In this document: positions 17,284 through 26,491 of the stretch, one piece after another
How positions within the stretch are numbered: position 1 is the stretch's first letter
Layout of the letters: every line of letters starts with the position of its first letter
Assembly: GCF_009720625.1 (NCBI RefSeq)
Contig: NZ_CP046266.1
Location: 5,375,501-5,439,500, forward strand
DNA: 64,000 nucleotides
Direction of reading: 5' to 3'
From: Metabacillus sediminilitoris
GTDB taxonomy: Bacteria > Bacillota > Bacilli > Bacillales > Bacillaceae
Notes under the pieces: model-generated
The model's input: only the letters and a program-made list of their open reading frames with translations
The model's database searches: none
Told to the model about the DNA's origin: nothing
Translations under genes and position numbers: made by a program

Positions 17284-18273
17284 TTATTTTAAATAGCCGT
17301 TCGGATTTTTTTGGAACCAGTTCCACGCACTTTTGATCATCGTGTGAAGATCTGCATATTTAGGTTTCCAGCCGAGCTCATTAATTGCCTTTTCTGATGA
17401 AGCGATTAATATCGCCGGGTCACCTGCACGACGCGGTGCTATCTCAGCTGGAATCGGATGTCCTGTTACTTCTCTAGCCGTTTCAATAACCTCTTTTACA
17501 GAAAATCCATTTCCATTCCCTAGATTATATGTTGCACTTTTATTATCTTTGCGAAGCTTTTCAATTGCTAAAATATGTGCATCTGCTAAGTCTGTAACAT
17601 GAATATAATCACGGATACATGTGCCATCAGCTGTTTGATAGTCATCACCAAAGATCATAATTTTTTCACGCTTCCCTAAAGCTACTTGTAAAATAATTGG
17701 GATCAAATGTGTCTCTGGCTGATGATCTTCACCAAGCTTCCCTTCCATATGTGCACCAGCTACATTAAAGTAACGAAGGACAACATAGTTAAGACCGTAC
17801 GCCTGCCTGCTCCACTTCAGCATTTTTTCAACTGCAAGCTTTGTTTCACCGTACGGATTTGTTGGAACTGTTGGATCTGTTTCTAAAATCGGAATATTTT
17901 CTGCTTCACCATATGTTGCTGCTGTTGAAGAAAAGACGATTTTCTTCACATTATATTCCGTCATTACTTTTAAAAGGCACATTGTACCGTAAACGTTGTT
18001 TTCATAATATTGAAGGGGAAGCTCAACACTTTCACCTACAAGTGAATCCGCTGCAAAATGAATAACAGCTTCAATCTCATTCTCTTGGAAAACATTTTTT
18101 AGGAAAGCCTCATCACGTAAATCCCCTGAATAAAGCTTTGCGCCGTCTAAAACAGCTGGTTTATGTCCCTTTTGAAGATTATCAACAACAATGACATCCT
18201 CATTACGATCCAAAAGCTCTGATACGGTATGACTCCCTATGTATCCAGCTCCACCACAAACTAATACTGCCAT
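17284..18273 (-). CDS. galE: UDP-glucose 4-epimerase
   Basis: GalE interconverts UDP-glucose and UDP-galactose for cell-surface polymers. The NAD-binding GGAGYIGSH is at residues 8-15, the catalytic Ser-Tyr-Lys set appears as FSSTAATYG (114-122) and Tyr141-x3-Lys145. The 329-residue length is normal. GGAGG precedes the ATG. No Leloir genes are adjacent, so a surface-polysaccharide role is more likely than galactose breakdown. Confidence 0.95.
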   Translation of the reverse strand: MAVLVCGGAGYIGSHTVSELLDRNEDVIVVDNLQKGHKPAVLDGAKLYSGDLRDEAFLKNVFQENEIEAVIHFAADSLVGESVELPLQYYENNVYGTMCLLKVMTEYNVKKIVFSSTAATYGEAENIPILETDPTVPTNPYGETKLAVEKMLKWSRQAYGLNYVVLRYFNVAGAHMEGKLGEDHQPETHLIPIILQVALGKREKIMIFGDDYQTADGTCIRDYIHVTDLADAHILAIEKLRKDNKSATYNLGNGNGFSVKEVIETAREVTGHPIPAEIAPRRAGDPAILIASSEKAINELGWKPKYADLHTMIKSAWNWFQKNPNGYLK

Positions 18274-18389
18274 GCTTTTTACCTCCAGTGATAAAAATAC
18301 CTATTCCATTATTTGCAATCTCTTCAAATCTCATCTCATTATATCTTATTTTTGAGAGGATCTTTCTATTAAATTTTATATTTAGCTAG

Positions 18390-19310
18390 TCATGAATCCT
18401 CTCTTTCTTTTAGAAGCCGTTTATGGATCCAAATGGCTGCTTGGCATCCATCTGCCATGGCGATCGTTACTTGTTCTGAATGGGCAACAACATCGCCCGC
18501 TGCCCATACATTTGTAACATTTGTTTCCTTCGTCCGCGGGTTAACAACAATATGTTTATTTTCCAGCCGTTCGACACCTAATTGACTGGCTAATTCAGAA
18601 TGCACAACATTTCCGCCAAAGGCGATGAACCCTCGATCACCACTCACTCTTTGTCCATTTTTTAAGATAACCCCTTTAAAAATGGATTCATTTTCTGTCA
18701 TGATCTCCTCAATTTGTTCATTGATGATTTGAATCTGATTTTGTTCGAGCTTATGTAGTAAAGCCTCGTCAAGCTGTTTTGCATCATGATTAATAAATGT
18801 TATGTTCTTTGTCCAATATGTTAATGTGAGCGCAAGATTTGCCCCAGTACTTCCAGATCCCAATAATAAGACATGCTTATCCTTTACTTCATACCCGTCA
18901 CAATCTGGGCAAACGTATATCGATATTCCTAAACAAGGCTCGATATACTTGATTTCCGGAATGCGATCCTTAATACCTGTTGAAAGCAGCAATGTCCGTG
19001 CTTGGAATTCCTTCCCTTGCTTCGTCCTTAACAAAAAAAGCTTGTCTTTTTTTTCAGCTCCAATGACAAGGTCATTCATAAATTCGATATCTAAGCTCTT
19101 CGCTTGTTTACGGCCTAAATCCCGCAGTGTTTGCCCACTTACTCCATCAGGCCAGCCAAGCATATTATGATAGCCTCTGCATAAGTTTGATCTTCCATTT
19201 TCACTATCTATAACCAGCACATCATGCATATATCTTCCAAGCTGAATCGCAGCCTGTAAACCGGCAATTCCAGCCCCTATAATGATACATTCGTATGTTT
19301 TTTCTATCAT
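18390..19310 (-). CDS. Thioredoxin-reductase-like FAD-dependent oxidoreductase
   Basis: The 306-residue flavoprotein has an N-terminal FAD site GAGIAGLQAA (12-21), a CPDC pair at 134-137 in the position of the thioredoxin reductase disulfide, a second Rossmann motif GSGSTGANLA (151-160) and WAAGDVVAHS near 267. The redox pair suggests reduction of a disulfide partner, but no thioredoxin gene is near. Bacterial proteins of this subgroup are often poorly characterised. Confidence 0.8.
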   Translation of the reverse strand: MIEKTYECIIIGAGIAGLQAAIQLGRYMHDVLVIDSENGRSNLCRGYHNMLGWPDGVSGQTLRDLGRKQAKSLDIEFMNDLVIGAEKKDKLFLLRTKQGKEFQARTLLLSTGIKDRIPEIKYIEPCLGISIYVCPDCDGYEVKDKHVLLLGSGSTGANLALTLTYWTKNITFINHDAKQLDEALLHKLEQNQIQIINEQIEEIMTENESIFKGVILKNGQRVSGDRGFIAFGGNVVHSELASQLGVERLENKHIVVNPRTKETNVTNVWAAGDVVAHSEQVTIAMADGCQAAIWIHKRLLKEREDS

Positions 19311-19525
19311 TCATACACGTCCTTTTTTCCATTCTCCCTATTAGATTATGTAAAAAGAAATGACACCATTCATAACTAGTTTGTGTCACTTAAACTCTAA
19401 AAGTAATTTTTTATTGTGGGTAACCGGAGGATCATTATTAAAAACTTTATTTTTCTATACCGTTTTTTTCAATCTCTGTGTAAAAATTTAGATATTAACA
19501 ACCCACCTTACCTGTTAGCAACATC

Positions 19526-19729
19526 TTATCCACAGGAGTTATCAACATATCCACAATTTCTATCCACATTTTGTGTAGGCACAAACGTTCGCCACAATAT
19601 ATATTCGTACTTTTACCCATTATTCACAGGTTATTCACAGGACTTTTGTCGTGTTTCACTCTTTTTTCTTACGAAAAAATTATATTGTTGATAATTTTCT
19701 TTAAAAGTGATGATAAATGATGTGGACAA
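19526..19729. other. DnaA-box cluster
   Basis: Seven 9-mers match TTATCCACA with none or one mismatch: 19526 (perfect), 19539, 19547, 19560, 19620, 19631 and, on the opposite strand, 19721-19729. Four lie within 43 bases. No dnaA or dnaN gene is present, so this is not oriC. B. subtilis has DnaA-box clusters near oriC that titrate DnaA, one of them in the ywc-vpr region next to the ywd genes. Confidence 0.75.
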
Positions 19730-19734
19730 CTTTT

Positions 19735-19770
19735 CCCCAAAAAAAGACCGCTCAATTTTGAATTGAGCAG
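19735..19770 (-). terminator. Terminator of the beta-propeller gene
   Basis: GCTCAATT pairs with AATTGAGC around TTG; the minus strand continues GGTCTTTTTTT. Confidence 0.8.
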
Positions 19771-19784
19771 CCTAATGATTAAAA

Positions 19785-21086
19785 TTAAATCGGTTTTACA
19801 AATCGTTTTATGATAAAAGCAAATAAGTTTAAAAGAAGCGAACAAAGAAAGAGCGTAATTGCCACCATGCCAACAGCAATTCCAACCCACGGATTCATAA
19901 TAGCAGCTATTACAAAACTGCCAATAAAAGCGAATACTGCGAGACCTAAACTAATGAGCGCAGGCAGAAACACTCTCCCTGACCTTCTTTGTAAAGAAAC
20001 CGTTATACTTCCTAAAAGTAACACATAATAAACCGCAATCGCTTTTTCATTCAATAAGAAATCAAATGTTTTCATCAGCCAATGACTTTTTTCAGAAGCA
20101 GGGAGGTTTAAGTCGATGAACTCTGGTTCCCCGCCATTGATCGAAACCGTCATAAGCTGATATTCGGCAGGATCATTCGGCCAGTTCTTGTACACCAAAA
20201 ATGCAAGTTTATTCGTGTGATGAAAAAAGACTGGCGACTGAATATTTGCCTTTAAATTTGTGAGCCTTTTTGTTTCATTTGTTTCAAGACTTTTACTAAA
20301 TAACTCATATTCGAACAGAGAGCTATTTTTAGATTCTTCCGTCACTGCCGTATAAATAAGAAATTGTTTATCTGGAGAAAACACGGAAGCATACATATCT
20401 CCCTTAATTCCCTCTTTCACCTTTGCTTCTTTGTTTTCCTCTATATGATAGGAATAAATCTGTTCTATATTCCCATCAAACAAACTGTAATACACTTCCG
20501 CTCCATCCTTGGAAATAGAAAGATCATTCATTGTAAAATGATCCTTATTCGTTAACTGCCGGCCTTCTTCTCCATTACGATCTATCATATAAAGATCGTA
20601 GCCTTCCTTTGTTTCCCCTTCCGCCTTTTTGTAATCCTCGGCAGGCATGGCAATATAATAAATCATTTCACCCGTTGGCGAGAATACCGCATCAATGATA
20701 TGAAGATCATTGTCCGATATTTGCTTGCTCTTGCTGCCATCCACATTCATGATCATAAGTGTCTGTATACCTTCATGATCTGCTGATAAAAATAAGAGCT
20801 GTTTCCCATCTGAAGAAAATCGCGGCGTATGAAATCTGCCTTCGTTTTCTTTACTGATTTTAGTTACATTCCCTCCATCAGGATCAGCCATATAGATTGC
20901 TTCAAATCCATCGAGAAAATAAGAGAAAGCAAGCTTTTCATCATTAGGCGATATCGCAAGTTCACTTCCTAAACCTGTGTAATATTTATATGGATCACGA
21001 TCACGGAATACGCTATAAATGATCGATGTGACGAGCAATAATAAGCTAATCCCAATCAACCATCTCATTTTTTTATTTTTTTTCAA
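19785..21086 (-). CDS. Membrane-anchored TolB-like beta-propeller protein
   Basis: The 433-residue protein has an N-terminal membrane anchor (residues 7-26), a large outside domain with repeated PD40/TolB blades (ISPNDEKLAFSY, FSSDGKQLLFLS, FSPTGEMIYYI, FSPDKQFLIYT) and three membrane segments at the C terminus. It probably senses or scaffolds envelope components; no enzyme motif is visible. GAGGGG lies seven bases before a TTG at 21086; the longer frame from a GTG at 21101 has no ribosome site. Confidence 0.7.
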   Translation of the reverse strand: MKKNKKMRWLIGISLLLLVTSIIYSVFRDRDPYKYYTGLGSELAISPNDEKLAFSYFLDGFEAIYMADPDGGNVTKISKENEGRFHTPRFSSDGKQLLFLSADHEGIQTLMIMNVDGSKSKQISDNDLHIIDAVFSPTGEMIYYIAMPAEDYKKAEGETKEGYDLYMIDRNGEEGRQLTNKDHFTMNDLSISKDGAEVYYSLFDGNIEQIYSYHIEENKEAKVKEGIKGDMYASVFSPDKQFLIYTAVTEESKNSSLFEYELFSKSLETNETKRLTNLKANIQSPVFFHHTNKLAFLVYKNWPNDPAEYQLMTVSINGGEPEFIDLNLPASEKSHWLMKTFDFLLNEKAIAVYYVLLLGSITVSLQRRSGRVFLPALISLGLAVFAFIGSFVIAAIMNPWVGIAVGMVAITLFLCSLLLNLFAFIIKRFVKPI

Positions 21087-21112
21087 AAATGAGCCCCTCA
21101 CTTTTTCTCAAT

Positions 21113-21142
21113 CTCTCATTCATTATGATTTATGAATGAGAG
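21113..21142. promoter_or_regulatory. Perfect 11-bp inverted repeat upstream of the propeller gene
   Basis: CTCTCATTCAT pairs with ATGAATGAGAG around an 8-base loop, 27 bases before the start codon. There is no T run, which favours an operator or mRNA leader hairpin over a terminator. Confidence 0.5.
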
Positions 21143-21398
21143 TAAAATCTGTCATTTCAGGATGCGCCTTACTTGATTTTGTTTTTAACGCCCTCTTTTT
21201 CCTTTTAAAATAAACTGGTCTCCCTGTTGTCACTCGCGAATACCCCTCGACCATGAAGGTCACAGCAAAACTTGTCAGCGCAATATTTGGTGTTAATGGG
21301 ATCCACGGTGCCCACTGCAGGAAAATTCTCCTTTTTAAGCATTATACTATATTTGTAAAATATTGGACGGATAATCGTTATTTTTCATGCCATGCAAT
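21143..21398. other. Gene-free interval between nfrA and the propeller gene
   Basis: The interval upstream of the propeller gene, roughly 330 bases in all, holds the inverted repeat at 21113 and the nfrA terminator. I see no gene or RNA structure in the remainder. Confidence 0.4.
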
Positions 21399-21428
21399 AA
21401 AAAAAAAGCCTGATGTATCATCAGACCT
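21399..21428 (-). terminator. Terminator of nfrA
   Basis: CTGATG-TAT-CATCAG forms the stem core; on the minus strand it is followed by GGCTTTTTTTTT. Confidence 0.75.
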
Positions 21429-21434
21429 GAATTT

Positions 21435-22184
21435 CTACTGTTTATTAAAACCCTTCTTTGCTACAAATTCCTTCATATACATACGCGTTGGCTTAGATAG
21501 CATGCTTGCCATCTGCCCAGTCCATGTGTCTTTTCTTTGCCCATTTGTTCGTTTGTCATAATACTGAGAGATATCTTGATCATATTTTTCTAGTTGTTCT
21601 AAATACATGTCCTTATCTTGCTGATACACATCCTCATGATACACTTGCTCAAGTGGTAAACGTTGTTTTTGATCTGGTTGATGGGCAGGGTACCCAACCG
21701 CAACGCCGAAGAGGGGCAGAACGAGTGGCGGCGTTTTGATCAGGTCACATACCTCATTTAGCTGATTCCTTAAGCCGCCGATATACACAGCCCCTAGTCC
21801 CATTGACTCGGCAGCAATCACAGCATTTTGTGCAGCAAGTGTAGCGTCAATAACAGCTACCATGAATTTTTCTGTACTTTCTAACACAGCCTTATTATCT
21901 TGTCCATATTTCTCTGCAATCAATTGATGACGATAGAGATCAGCACAAAAAATGAAGAAATGGCCATTATTTTCAACATATGTTTGACCACCTGCTAATT
22001 CAGCCAACTGAGCCTTTTTCTGCTTATCTTTTACACCAATAATTGAGTATGCTTGAACAAAGCTTGATGTAGATGCTGCTTGTGCACTTTTTATGATGGT
22101 ATGAATTTGTTCATCTGTTAACGCTCTATCATCAAACTTTCTTATTGAACGATGATTTTGCAATGTTTCAATAACCTGATTCAT
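21435..22184 (-). CDS. nfrA: Oxygen-insensitive NAD(P)H nitroreductase/flavin reductase
   Basis: The 249 residues equal the length of B. subtilis NfrA (YwcG), an FMN enzyme that reduces nitro compounds, quinones and flavins. Typical segments are NHRSIRKFDDRALT, QAASTSSFVQAYS and ESMGLGAVYIGGLRN, and the flexible C-terminal part is present. AAAGGAGG precedes the ATG. In B. subtilis nfrA responds to stress. Position near ywcE agrees with B. subtilis. Confidence 0.88.
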   Translation of the reverse strand: MNQVIETLQNHRSIRKFDDRALTDEQIHTIIKSAQAASTSSFVQAYSIIGVKDKQKKAQLAELAGGQTYVENNGHFFIFCADLYRHQLIAEKYGQDNKAVLESTEKFMVAVIDATLAAQNAVIAAESMGLGAVYIGGLRNQLNEVCDLIKTPPLVLPLFGVAVGYPAHQPDQKQRLPLEQVYHEDVYQQDKDMYLEQLEKYDQDISQYYDKRTNGQRKDTWTGQMASMLSKPTRMYMKEFVAKKGFNKQ

Positions 22185-22227
22185 GTGAACGCCTCCTTTA
22201 CTATTCTTTTTACCATGAATAAAGCGG

Positions 22228-22261
22228 AAAAAAAAGAGATTAGCTCTTAATCTAATCTCTT
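22228..22261 (-). terminator. Terminator of niaP
   Basis: AAGAGATTAG pairs perfectly with CTAATCTCTT around an 8-base loop; the minus strand runs into TTTTTTTCC. Confidence 0.85.
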
Positions 22262-22268
22262 AAAACCA

Positions 22269-23477
22269 TTATACTAATTCTTTTTTCTTCGTTTCTTCCC
22301 CTAAAAATAAAACAGCTAACGCACCAATTAAAATCGCGATTCCAAAGATCAGGAAGATTGAATCAATCGAAACCTCTGCTGCAACTAAGTATCCAACAAG
22401 TAACGGTCCTAAGATTCCGCCAACCCTGCCAAATGCTGCCGCTAAACCAGTGCCTGTTCCACGAATTTCCGTTGGATAGTGTTCTGGTGAATAGGCATAT
22501 AAAGCACCCCATGCGCCAAGGTTAAAGAACGATAAAAAGATTCCTGAAGTGAGCAATAGCGGCAATGTTTCTGCATTTCCAAAGAAATAGGCGCTAACCG
22601 CTGTCCCAATTAAAAATGTCACTAAAACAAATTTCCGCCCAGTTCGTTCAATCAAATAAGCAGCAGCAAAGTATCCCGGCAATTGGGCAAGAGTCATAAT
22701 TAAGACATATTGAAAGCTTTGAATCAAACTAAAGCCTTTCATTACCATGACACTTGGCAGCCATAAAAACATCCCATAATAAGAGAAGACAACACTGAAC
22801 CATAAAATCCAAAGCATGGTCGTTTGCTTCATATAAGGTTTCGCCCATACCTTCGCAATCTTTACAAAAGAAGATTCCTTTTGTTTCGACACATTCATTG
22901 CGCGAAAACGAGGTGAGTCAGGAAGCTTCATCCGTAAATATAAAGCATAAAATGCAGGTAATGCCGTCAAAATTAACGCTGCCTGCCAACCGAAGCTAGG
23001 AATAACAAAATAAGATATAAGTGCTGCAATTAACCAGCCGCCAGCCCAAAAACTCTCTAACAACACAACGATTTTACCGCGCTCATGTGCTGGAACACTT
23101 TCAGATACAAGTGTGGATGCTACTGGAAGCTCGCCACCTAATCCCATACCAATGAAAAAGCGTAAAATGAGAAATAACGATAAGGACGTCACAAAAGCCG
23201 ATAAACCACTTCCGACTGAGAATAAAAGAAGAGTAAAAATAAATACATTCTTCCGGCCAACCCGATCGGCCATTAATCCGAATAGCAAAGCACCCACTGC
23301 CATCCCAATTGAATTGACACTTCCGATCCAGCCCATTTGTTCTGTCGTTAAATTCCAATCCTTATGCAAAGCAGCAATAACAAATGAGAGAATTCCCACA
23401 TCCATCGCATCAAACATCCAGCCCAAACCGGCTACACCAAGTAATTTTCTTCTAGATATTTCTTGCGTAGTCTTCAT
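22269..23477 (-). CDS. niaP: Niacin/nicotinamide MFS transporter
   Basis: The 402-residue protein has twelve membrane segments and is closely similar along its length to B. subtilis NiaP (YceI): RRKLLGVAGLGWMFDAMDVG at the start, IGSVNSIGMAVGALLFGLMA, GMGLGGELPVASTLVSE and YSPEHYPTEIRGTGTG. NiaP takes up nicotinic acid for NAD synthesis. AAAGGTGG precedes the ATG at 23477. I see no clear NiaR operator. It is not in the yce neighbourhood of B. subtilis, so it has moved or is a paralogue. Confidence 0.85.
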   Translation of the reverse strand: MKTTQEISRRKLLGVAGLGWMFDAMDVGILSFVIAALHKDWNLTTEQMGWIGSVNSIGMAVGALLFGLMADRVGRKNVFIFTLLLFSVGSGLSAFVTSLSLFLILRFFIGMGLGGELPVASTLVSESVPAHERGKIVVLLESFWAGGWLIAALISYFVIPSFGWQAALILTALPAFYALYLRMKLPDSPRFRAMNVSKQKESSFVKIAKVWAKPYMKQTTMLWILWFSVVFSYYGMFLWLPSVMVMKGFSLIQSFQYVLIMTLAQLPGYFAAAYLIERTGRKFVLVTFLIGTAVSAYFFGNAETLPLLLTSGIFLSFFNLGAWGALYAYSPEHYPTEIRGTGTGLAAAFGRVGGILGPLLVGYLVAAEVSIDSIFLIFGIAILIGALAVLFLGEETKKKELV

Positions 23478-23702
23478 TAAAACCACCTTTCCTTCATAAA
23501 ACTGTATTAAACGTTTTTAATCATCCTAAACGGGTATGTATTACTAAAGGGAGATTGTCCCATAGGAAAACTTACCATCTTAACTTATACTGCAAAAAAT
23601 TCTATATCGTCAACATTTATTGCTTAACATACCTATTTTTACGCTTTCCCATTCACCATTACATTTTTTGTTAATCTTTACTTTATTTATTTTGTCAAGG
23701 TG

Positions 23703-23773
23703 TGTTATACTACTTGTAACAAAACGTTCACAAATCGTCCTTTAAGTTGTCACATATTGTGAAAGCGTTACCA
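23703..23773 (+). promoter_or_regulatory. ywcE promoter with dyad and cre-like site
   Basis: TG-T-TATACT (23703-23711) is an extended -10 with a weak TTATTT 17 bases before. Downstream lie TCACA-TAT-TGTGA (23750-23762) and TGAAAGCGTTACCA (23760-23773), which fits the cre consensus except one base. These two sites overlap and sit in the leader. Confidence 0.5.
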
Positions 23774-23793
23774 ATAATAAGGAGCTGATTGAA

Positions 23794-24069
23794 ATGGATG
23801 TATTTTTCGCTTATTTATTAATTGCAACGTCTACCCCATTGTTTTTATGGAAAGAAAGAAGAACACTTGCGATTATGCATATACCAGTCGTTATCGCCAT
23901 GTGGGCAGTATTTATTTCAAATATGAATGCCGATTTCGGTATCGTCGGAGATACCATTTTCATTCTTGCATTTGTGCTTAACGTCTTTATCGCACATATG
24001 ACTGTGTTCCACTTATTCGTTGTACCGTTCTTTAAAATGTTAAAAAATCAGAAAAAAGTTTTTCGTTAA
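23794..24069 (+). CDS. ywcE: Holin-like spore morphogenesis protein YwcE
   Basis: The 91-residue protein begins MDVFFAYLLIATSTPLFLW and has three hydrophobic segments and a basic end, as in B. subtilis YwcE. YwcE is a holin-like membrane protein needed for proper spore structure and germination and is repressed by AbrB during growth. AAGGAG precedes the ATG. It closes the part of the window that is colinear with B. subtilis. Confidence 0.8.
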   Translation: MDVFFAYLLIATSTPLFLWKERRTLAIMHIPVVIAMWAVFISNMNADFGIVGDTIFILAFVLNVFIAHMTVFHLFVVPFFKMLKNQKKVFR

Positions 24070-24080
24070 ATAAAATTGAG

Positions 24081-24110
24081 GGATGACTTTAATAAGTCAT
24101 CCTTTTTATT
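24081..24110 (+). terminator. Terminator of ywcE
   Basis: GGATGACTT pairs with AAGTCATCC around TAAT, followed by TTTTTATTT. Confidence 0.85.
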
Positions 24111-24114
24111 TGTA

Positions 24115-26289
24115 TTAATATTGAGTGATCAATTCTTCCTGCTTCGCTTCAAGTTCTTCATTTATTTTTGCTACATATTGATCATAGTCAGGCTGTTCTT
24201 CTTTTAGCAATTGCAGAATGTATTTTCCGATGACTTCTTCTGCTTGCTTTAAATCGATACTTTGGCCATTTTCAAATGTATTTTCCCTTTTTCCATTCAT
24301 AATGGTCTTCTTTGCTTTATTTAGCCAAGGATACATTGTTTGGACGACTGAACTATTAGATAAGAAATAACTTGCTGAATTTCCTCCTAATAAGGTAATT
24401 TGCTCTGAAATTTCATTGCTATTCAACCAATTTAAAAATTCAATACTTTCATTTAGCTTGTCTGTTGGTTTCGTGATACCAAGAATCCCTCCGCCTAATA
24501 ATGGTGTATCTCCTGGTACATTTGCTATTCCGATTGAATCTTTAATATTACTTTGGGAAACAACGGATAAGTGGTTCATAAAGCCAATGACCATTGCCGT
24601 TTTACCGTCTACGAAGGCCTTCACTTCTTCTCCCCACCAATTTGATTCGATAACTTTAGAATTTCGATAATTTTCATAAATTAATTCCATAGCGTTTTTT
24701 GCAATATCTACATCTAGCTTTATTTCAGAATCATTTAGCAATACGCCTTTAAGGGAATAATATCTCAGTAAATATTCAGTAGCTATCGTCCCTGAATTCC
24801 CCGTAATCATCGACGCTCCATTTACATCTTTTATTGAATCAAAATCACTTTCATTAAAGAATTTCAATATTTCATTATAAGCAGTAAAATTCTTTGGTAT
24901 CTTTAATTCTGATTTCGTTTTTTCAAAATATTTTCTTTTTACAATTTCATTTTCAAAAATATCTTTTCTATAGAAAAGCATTTGGATACTTACATCAAAC
25001 GGCAGTGCATAGGTTACGTCATTAATATTTGCATAATAATCTTTTAGGAAGTATGGCAAATTATCTAATACATGATCCAAGTTTTTATTCAAGCCTTGTA
25101 AATTTTTATAAATTTTTTGACCATACCAAGATAGTCCCACAACGTCTAACCGTATAATGTCGTAGCTTTTCCACTTTTCGTCATCTCTAATGATTTCAAA
25201 TATGTCGCTATTCTTTTTAATATCTAAATTGACTCGGATATTTGTATTTTTTTCAAAATGTGGAATCACTTTCATTAAAGCTTTAGTTGTTGGTGATTCA
25301 ATTGTTAGTATATTGATTTGTGATTCGTATTTGTTATAACTTAAATGTTTTTCTAAAAACCCGATATTATCGTATATTTTTGAATGGCTTTTGTCTTTCA
25401 AATGAATATTAAGAATAATTTTCTTAACCAAACTCACACCCATATATCCATAATCTTGAAAATAATAAAGAATTTCGTTACTATACGTATTTTTAAAAGG
25501 TGCCATCGCAATAATTTTAGGTAAAGGTTTGGATGATCCATAATGATAAGCCTTTAATAGCATAACTGCTTTAGAGACATTTGTAGTAATAATAAAATCA
25601 AATGACGTACTTTGTATCATATTAAAAGCATTTTCATATTCATGGGCCATATTTGATTGTGAAATCACGATGTTTTTATTGTTTATTTGATTTAAAAATG
25701 ATGAAATAAAGTCGCTTTCGTTAGAATGTTTCGTTTCATCAGTAAACACACCAATGATTTTCCCATCAAAAAGATTCATATAATTTGCCATGTCCATACC
25801 TGCTTTTTTGAAGTCAAAAGAGATAAACTCCAAGGCATTTAACGGGCGGCGATTGATAAAAATAATATCGCTTTTATTAATTGAAAGTTGTTGATAGTAT
25901 TCATTAGCATCCTCTAACGAAGAGACTGCCATTATCCCTGAAGGTCTCTCTTTAATAATTTCCTTTATAACTTCTAATTCTTTGATTGGATTATCATAGG
26001 TACAGAACAATTTCACTTGGTAATCTCTTGCTGTAGCCTCTTTTAATGCACTTTCATAAAATGTGGCAAATTCATCTAAAGCAAGGGTTGGTAATATAAT
26101 AATAATTGTTTGGCTATCGCCTGAACGTAAAACTTTAGCATTTTTGTTTAGATTGTATCCTAGTTCTTCAGCAGCTTTTAGTACAAGCTCCATTTTTTTA
26201 GAGCTAACATTTCCTTTGCCATTCAGCACATTTGAAACGGTACCGTGTGAAACACCCGCTGCCTTAGCAATATCTAAAATTGTTACCAT
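24115..26289 (-). CDS. LacI-type regulator fused to an ABC solute-binding domain
   Basis: The 724-residue protein has a LacI helix-turn-helix (VTILDIAKAAGVSHGTVSNVLNG, residues 2-24), a LacI-like sugar-binding-fold region to about 320, and then a full-size solute-binding domain of the MalE/family-1 type (INILTIESPTTKALMKVIPHFEKNTNIRVN to the end). It lacks any signal peptide, so the binding domain is cytosolic. It probably controls the uptake genes next to it. AGGAG lies eight bases before the ATG at 26289. Base composition looks more AT-rich than the backbone genes. Confidence 0.8.
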   Translation of the reverse strand: MVTILDIAKAAGVSHGTVSNVLNGKGNVSSKKMELVLKAAEELGYNLNKNAKVLRSGDSQTIIIILPTLALDEFATFYESALKEATARDYQVKLFCTYDNPIKELEVIKEIIKERPSGIMAVSSLEDANEYYQQLSINKSDIIFINRRPLNALEFISFDFKKAGMDMANYMNLFDGKIIGVFTDETKHSNESDFISSFLNQINNKNIVISQSNMAHEYENAFNMIQSTSFDFIITTNVSKAVMLLKAYHYGSSKPLPKIIAMAPFKNTYSNEILYYFQDYGYMGVSLVKKIILNIHLKDKSHSKIYDNIGFLEKHLSYNKYESQINILTIESPTTKALMKVIPHFEKNTNIRVNLDIKKNSDIFEIIRDDEKWKSYDIIRLDVVGLSWYGQKIYKNLQGLNKNLDHVLDNLPYFLKDYYANINDVTYALPFDVSIQMLFYRKDIFENEIVKRKYFEKTKSELKIPKNFTAYNEILKFFNESDFDSIKDVNGASMITGNSGTIATEYLLRYYSLKGVLLNDSEIKLDVDIAKNAMELIYENYRNSKVIESNWWGEEVKAFVDGKTAMVIGFMNHLSVVSQSNIKDSIGIANVPGDTPLLGGGILGITKPTDKLNESIEFLNWLNSNEISEQITLLGGNSASYFLSNSSVVQTMYPWLNKAKKTIMNGKRENTFENGQSIDLKQAEEVIGKYILQLLKEEQPDYDQYVAKINEELEAKQEELITQY

Positions 26290-26491
26290 CTTTTCCACTC
26301 CTAGAGAACGTAAAAGTGAGTCTTTCATCAGTTGAGTGTTATTCCTTACTGATGGTTAGCGATCACTACTAATCTTAATTCAAAATATAGGGGATTATTG
26401 CCCATTTAGAATTAGATAATGTTCTACCAATTTTATCAAAAAAATCTCTTTTTATTAGTAGTATTGAATCAAAATCTACATAAAATTAACA

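Noticed and set aside
19526..19729. Chromosomal replication origin
   Set aside because: No dnaA, dnaN or other origin genes are present; the surrounding genes match a region near, not at, oriC.
23478..23600. NiaR operator or riboswitch before niaP
   Set aside because: I found no convincing NiaR site or conserved leader fold in this stretch.
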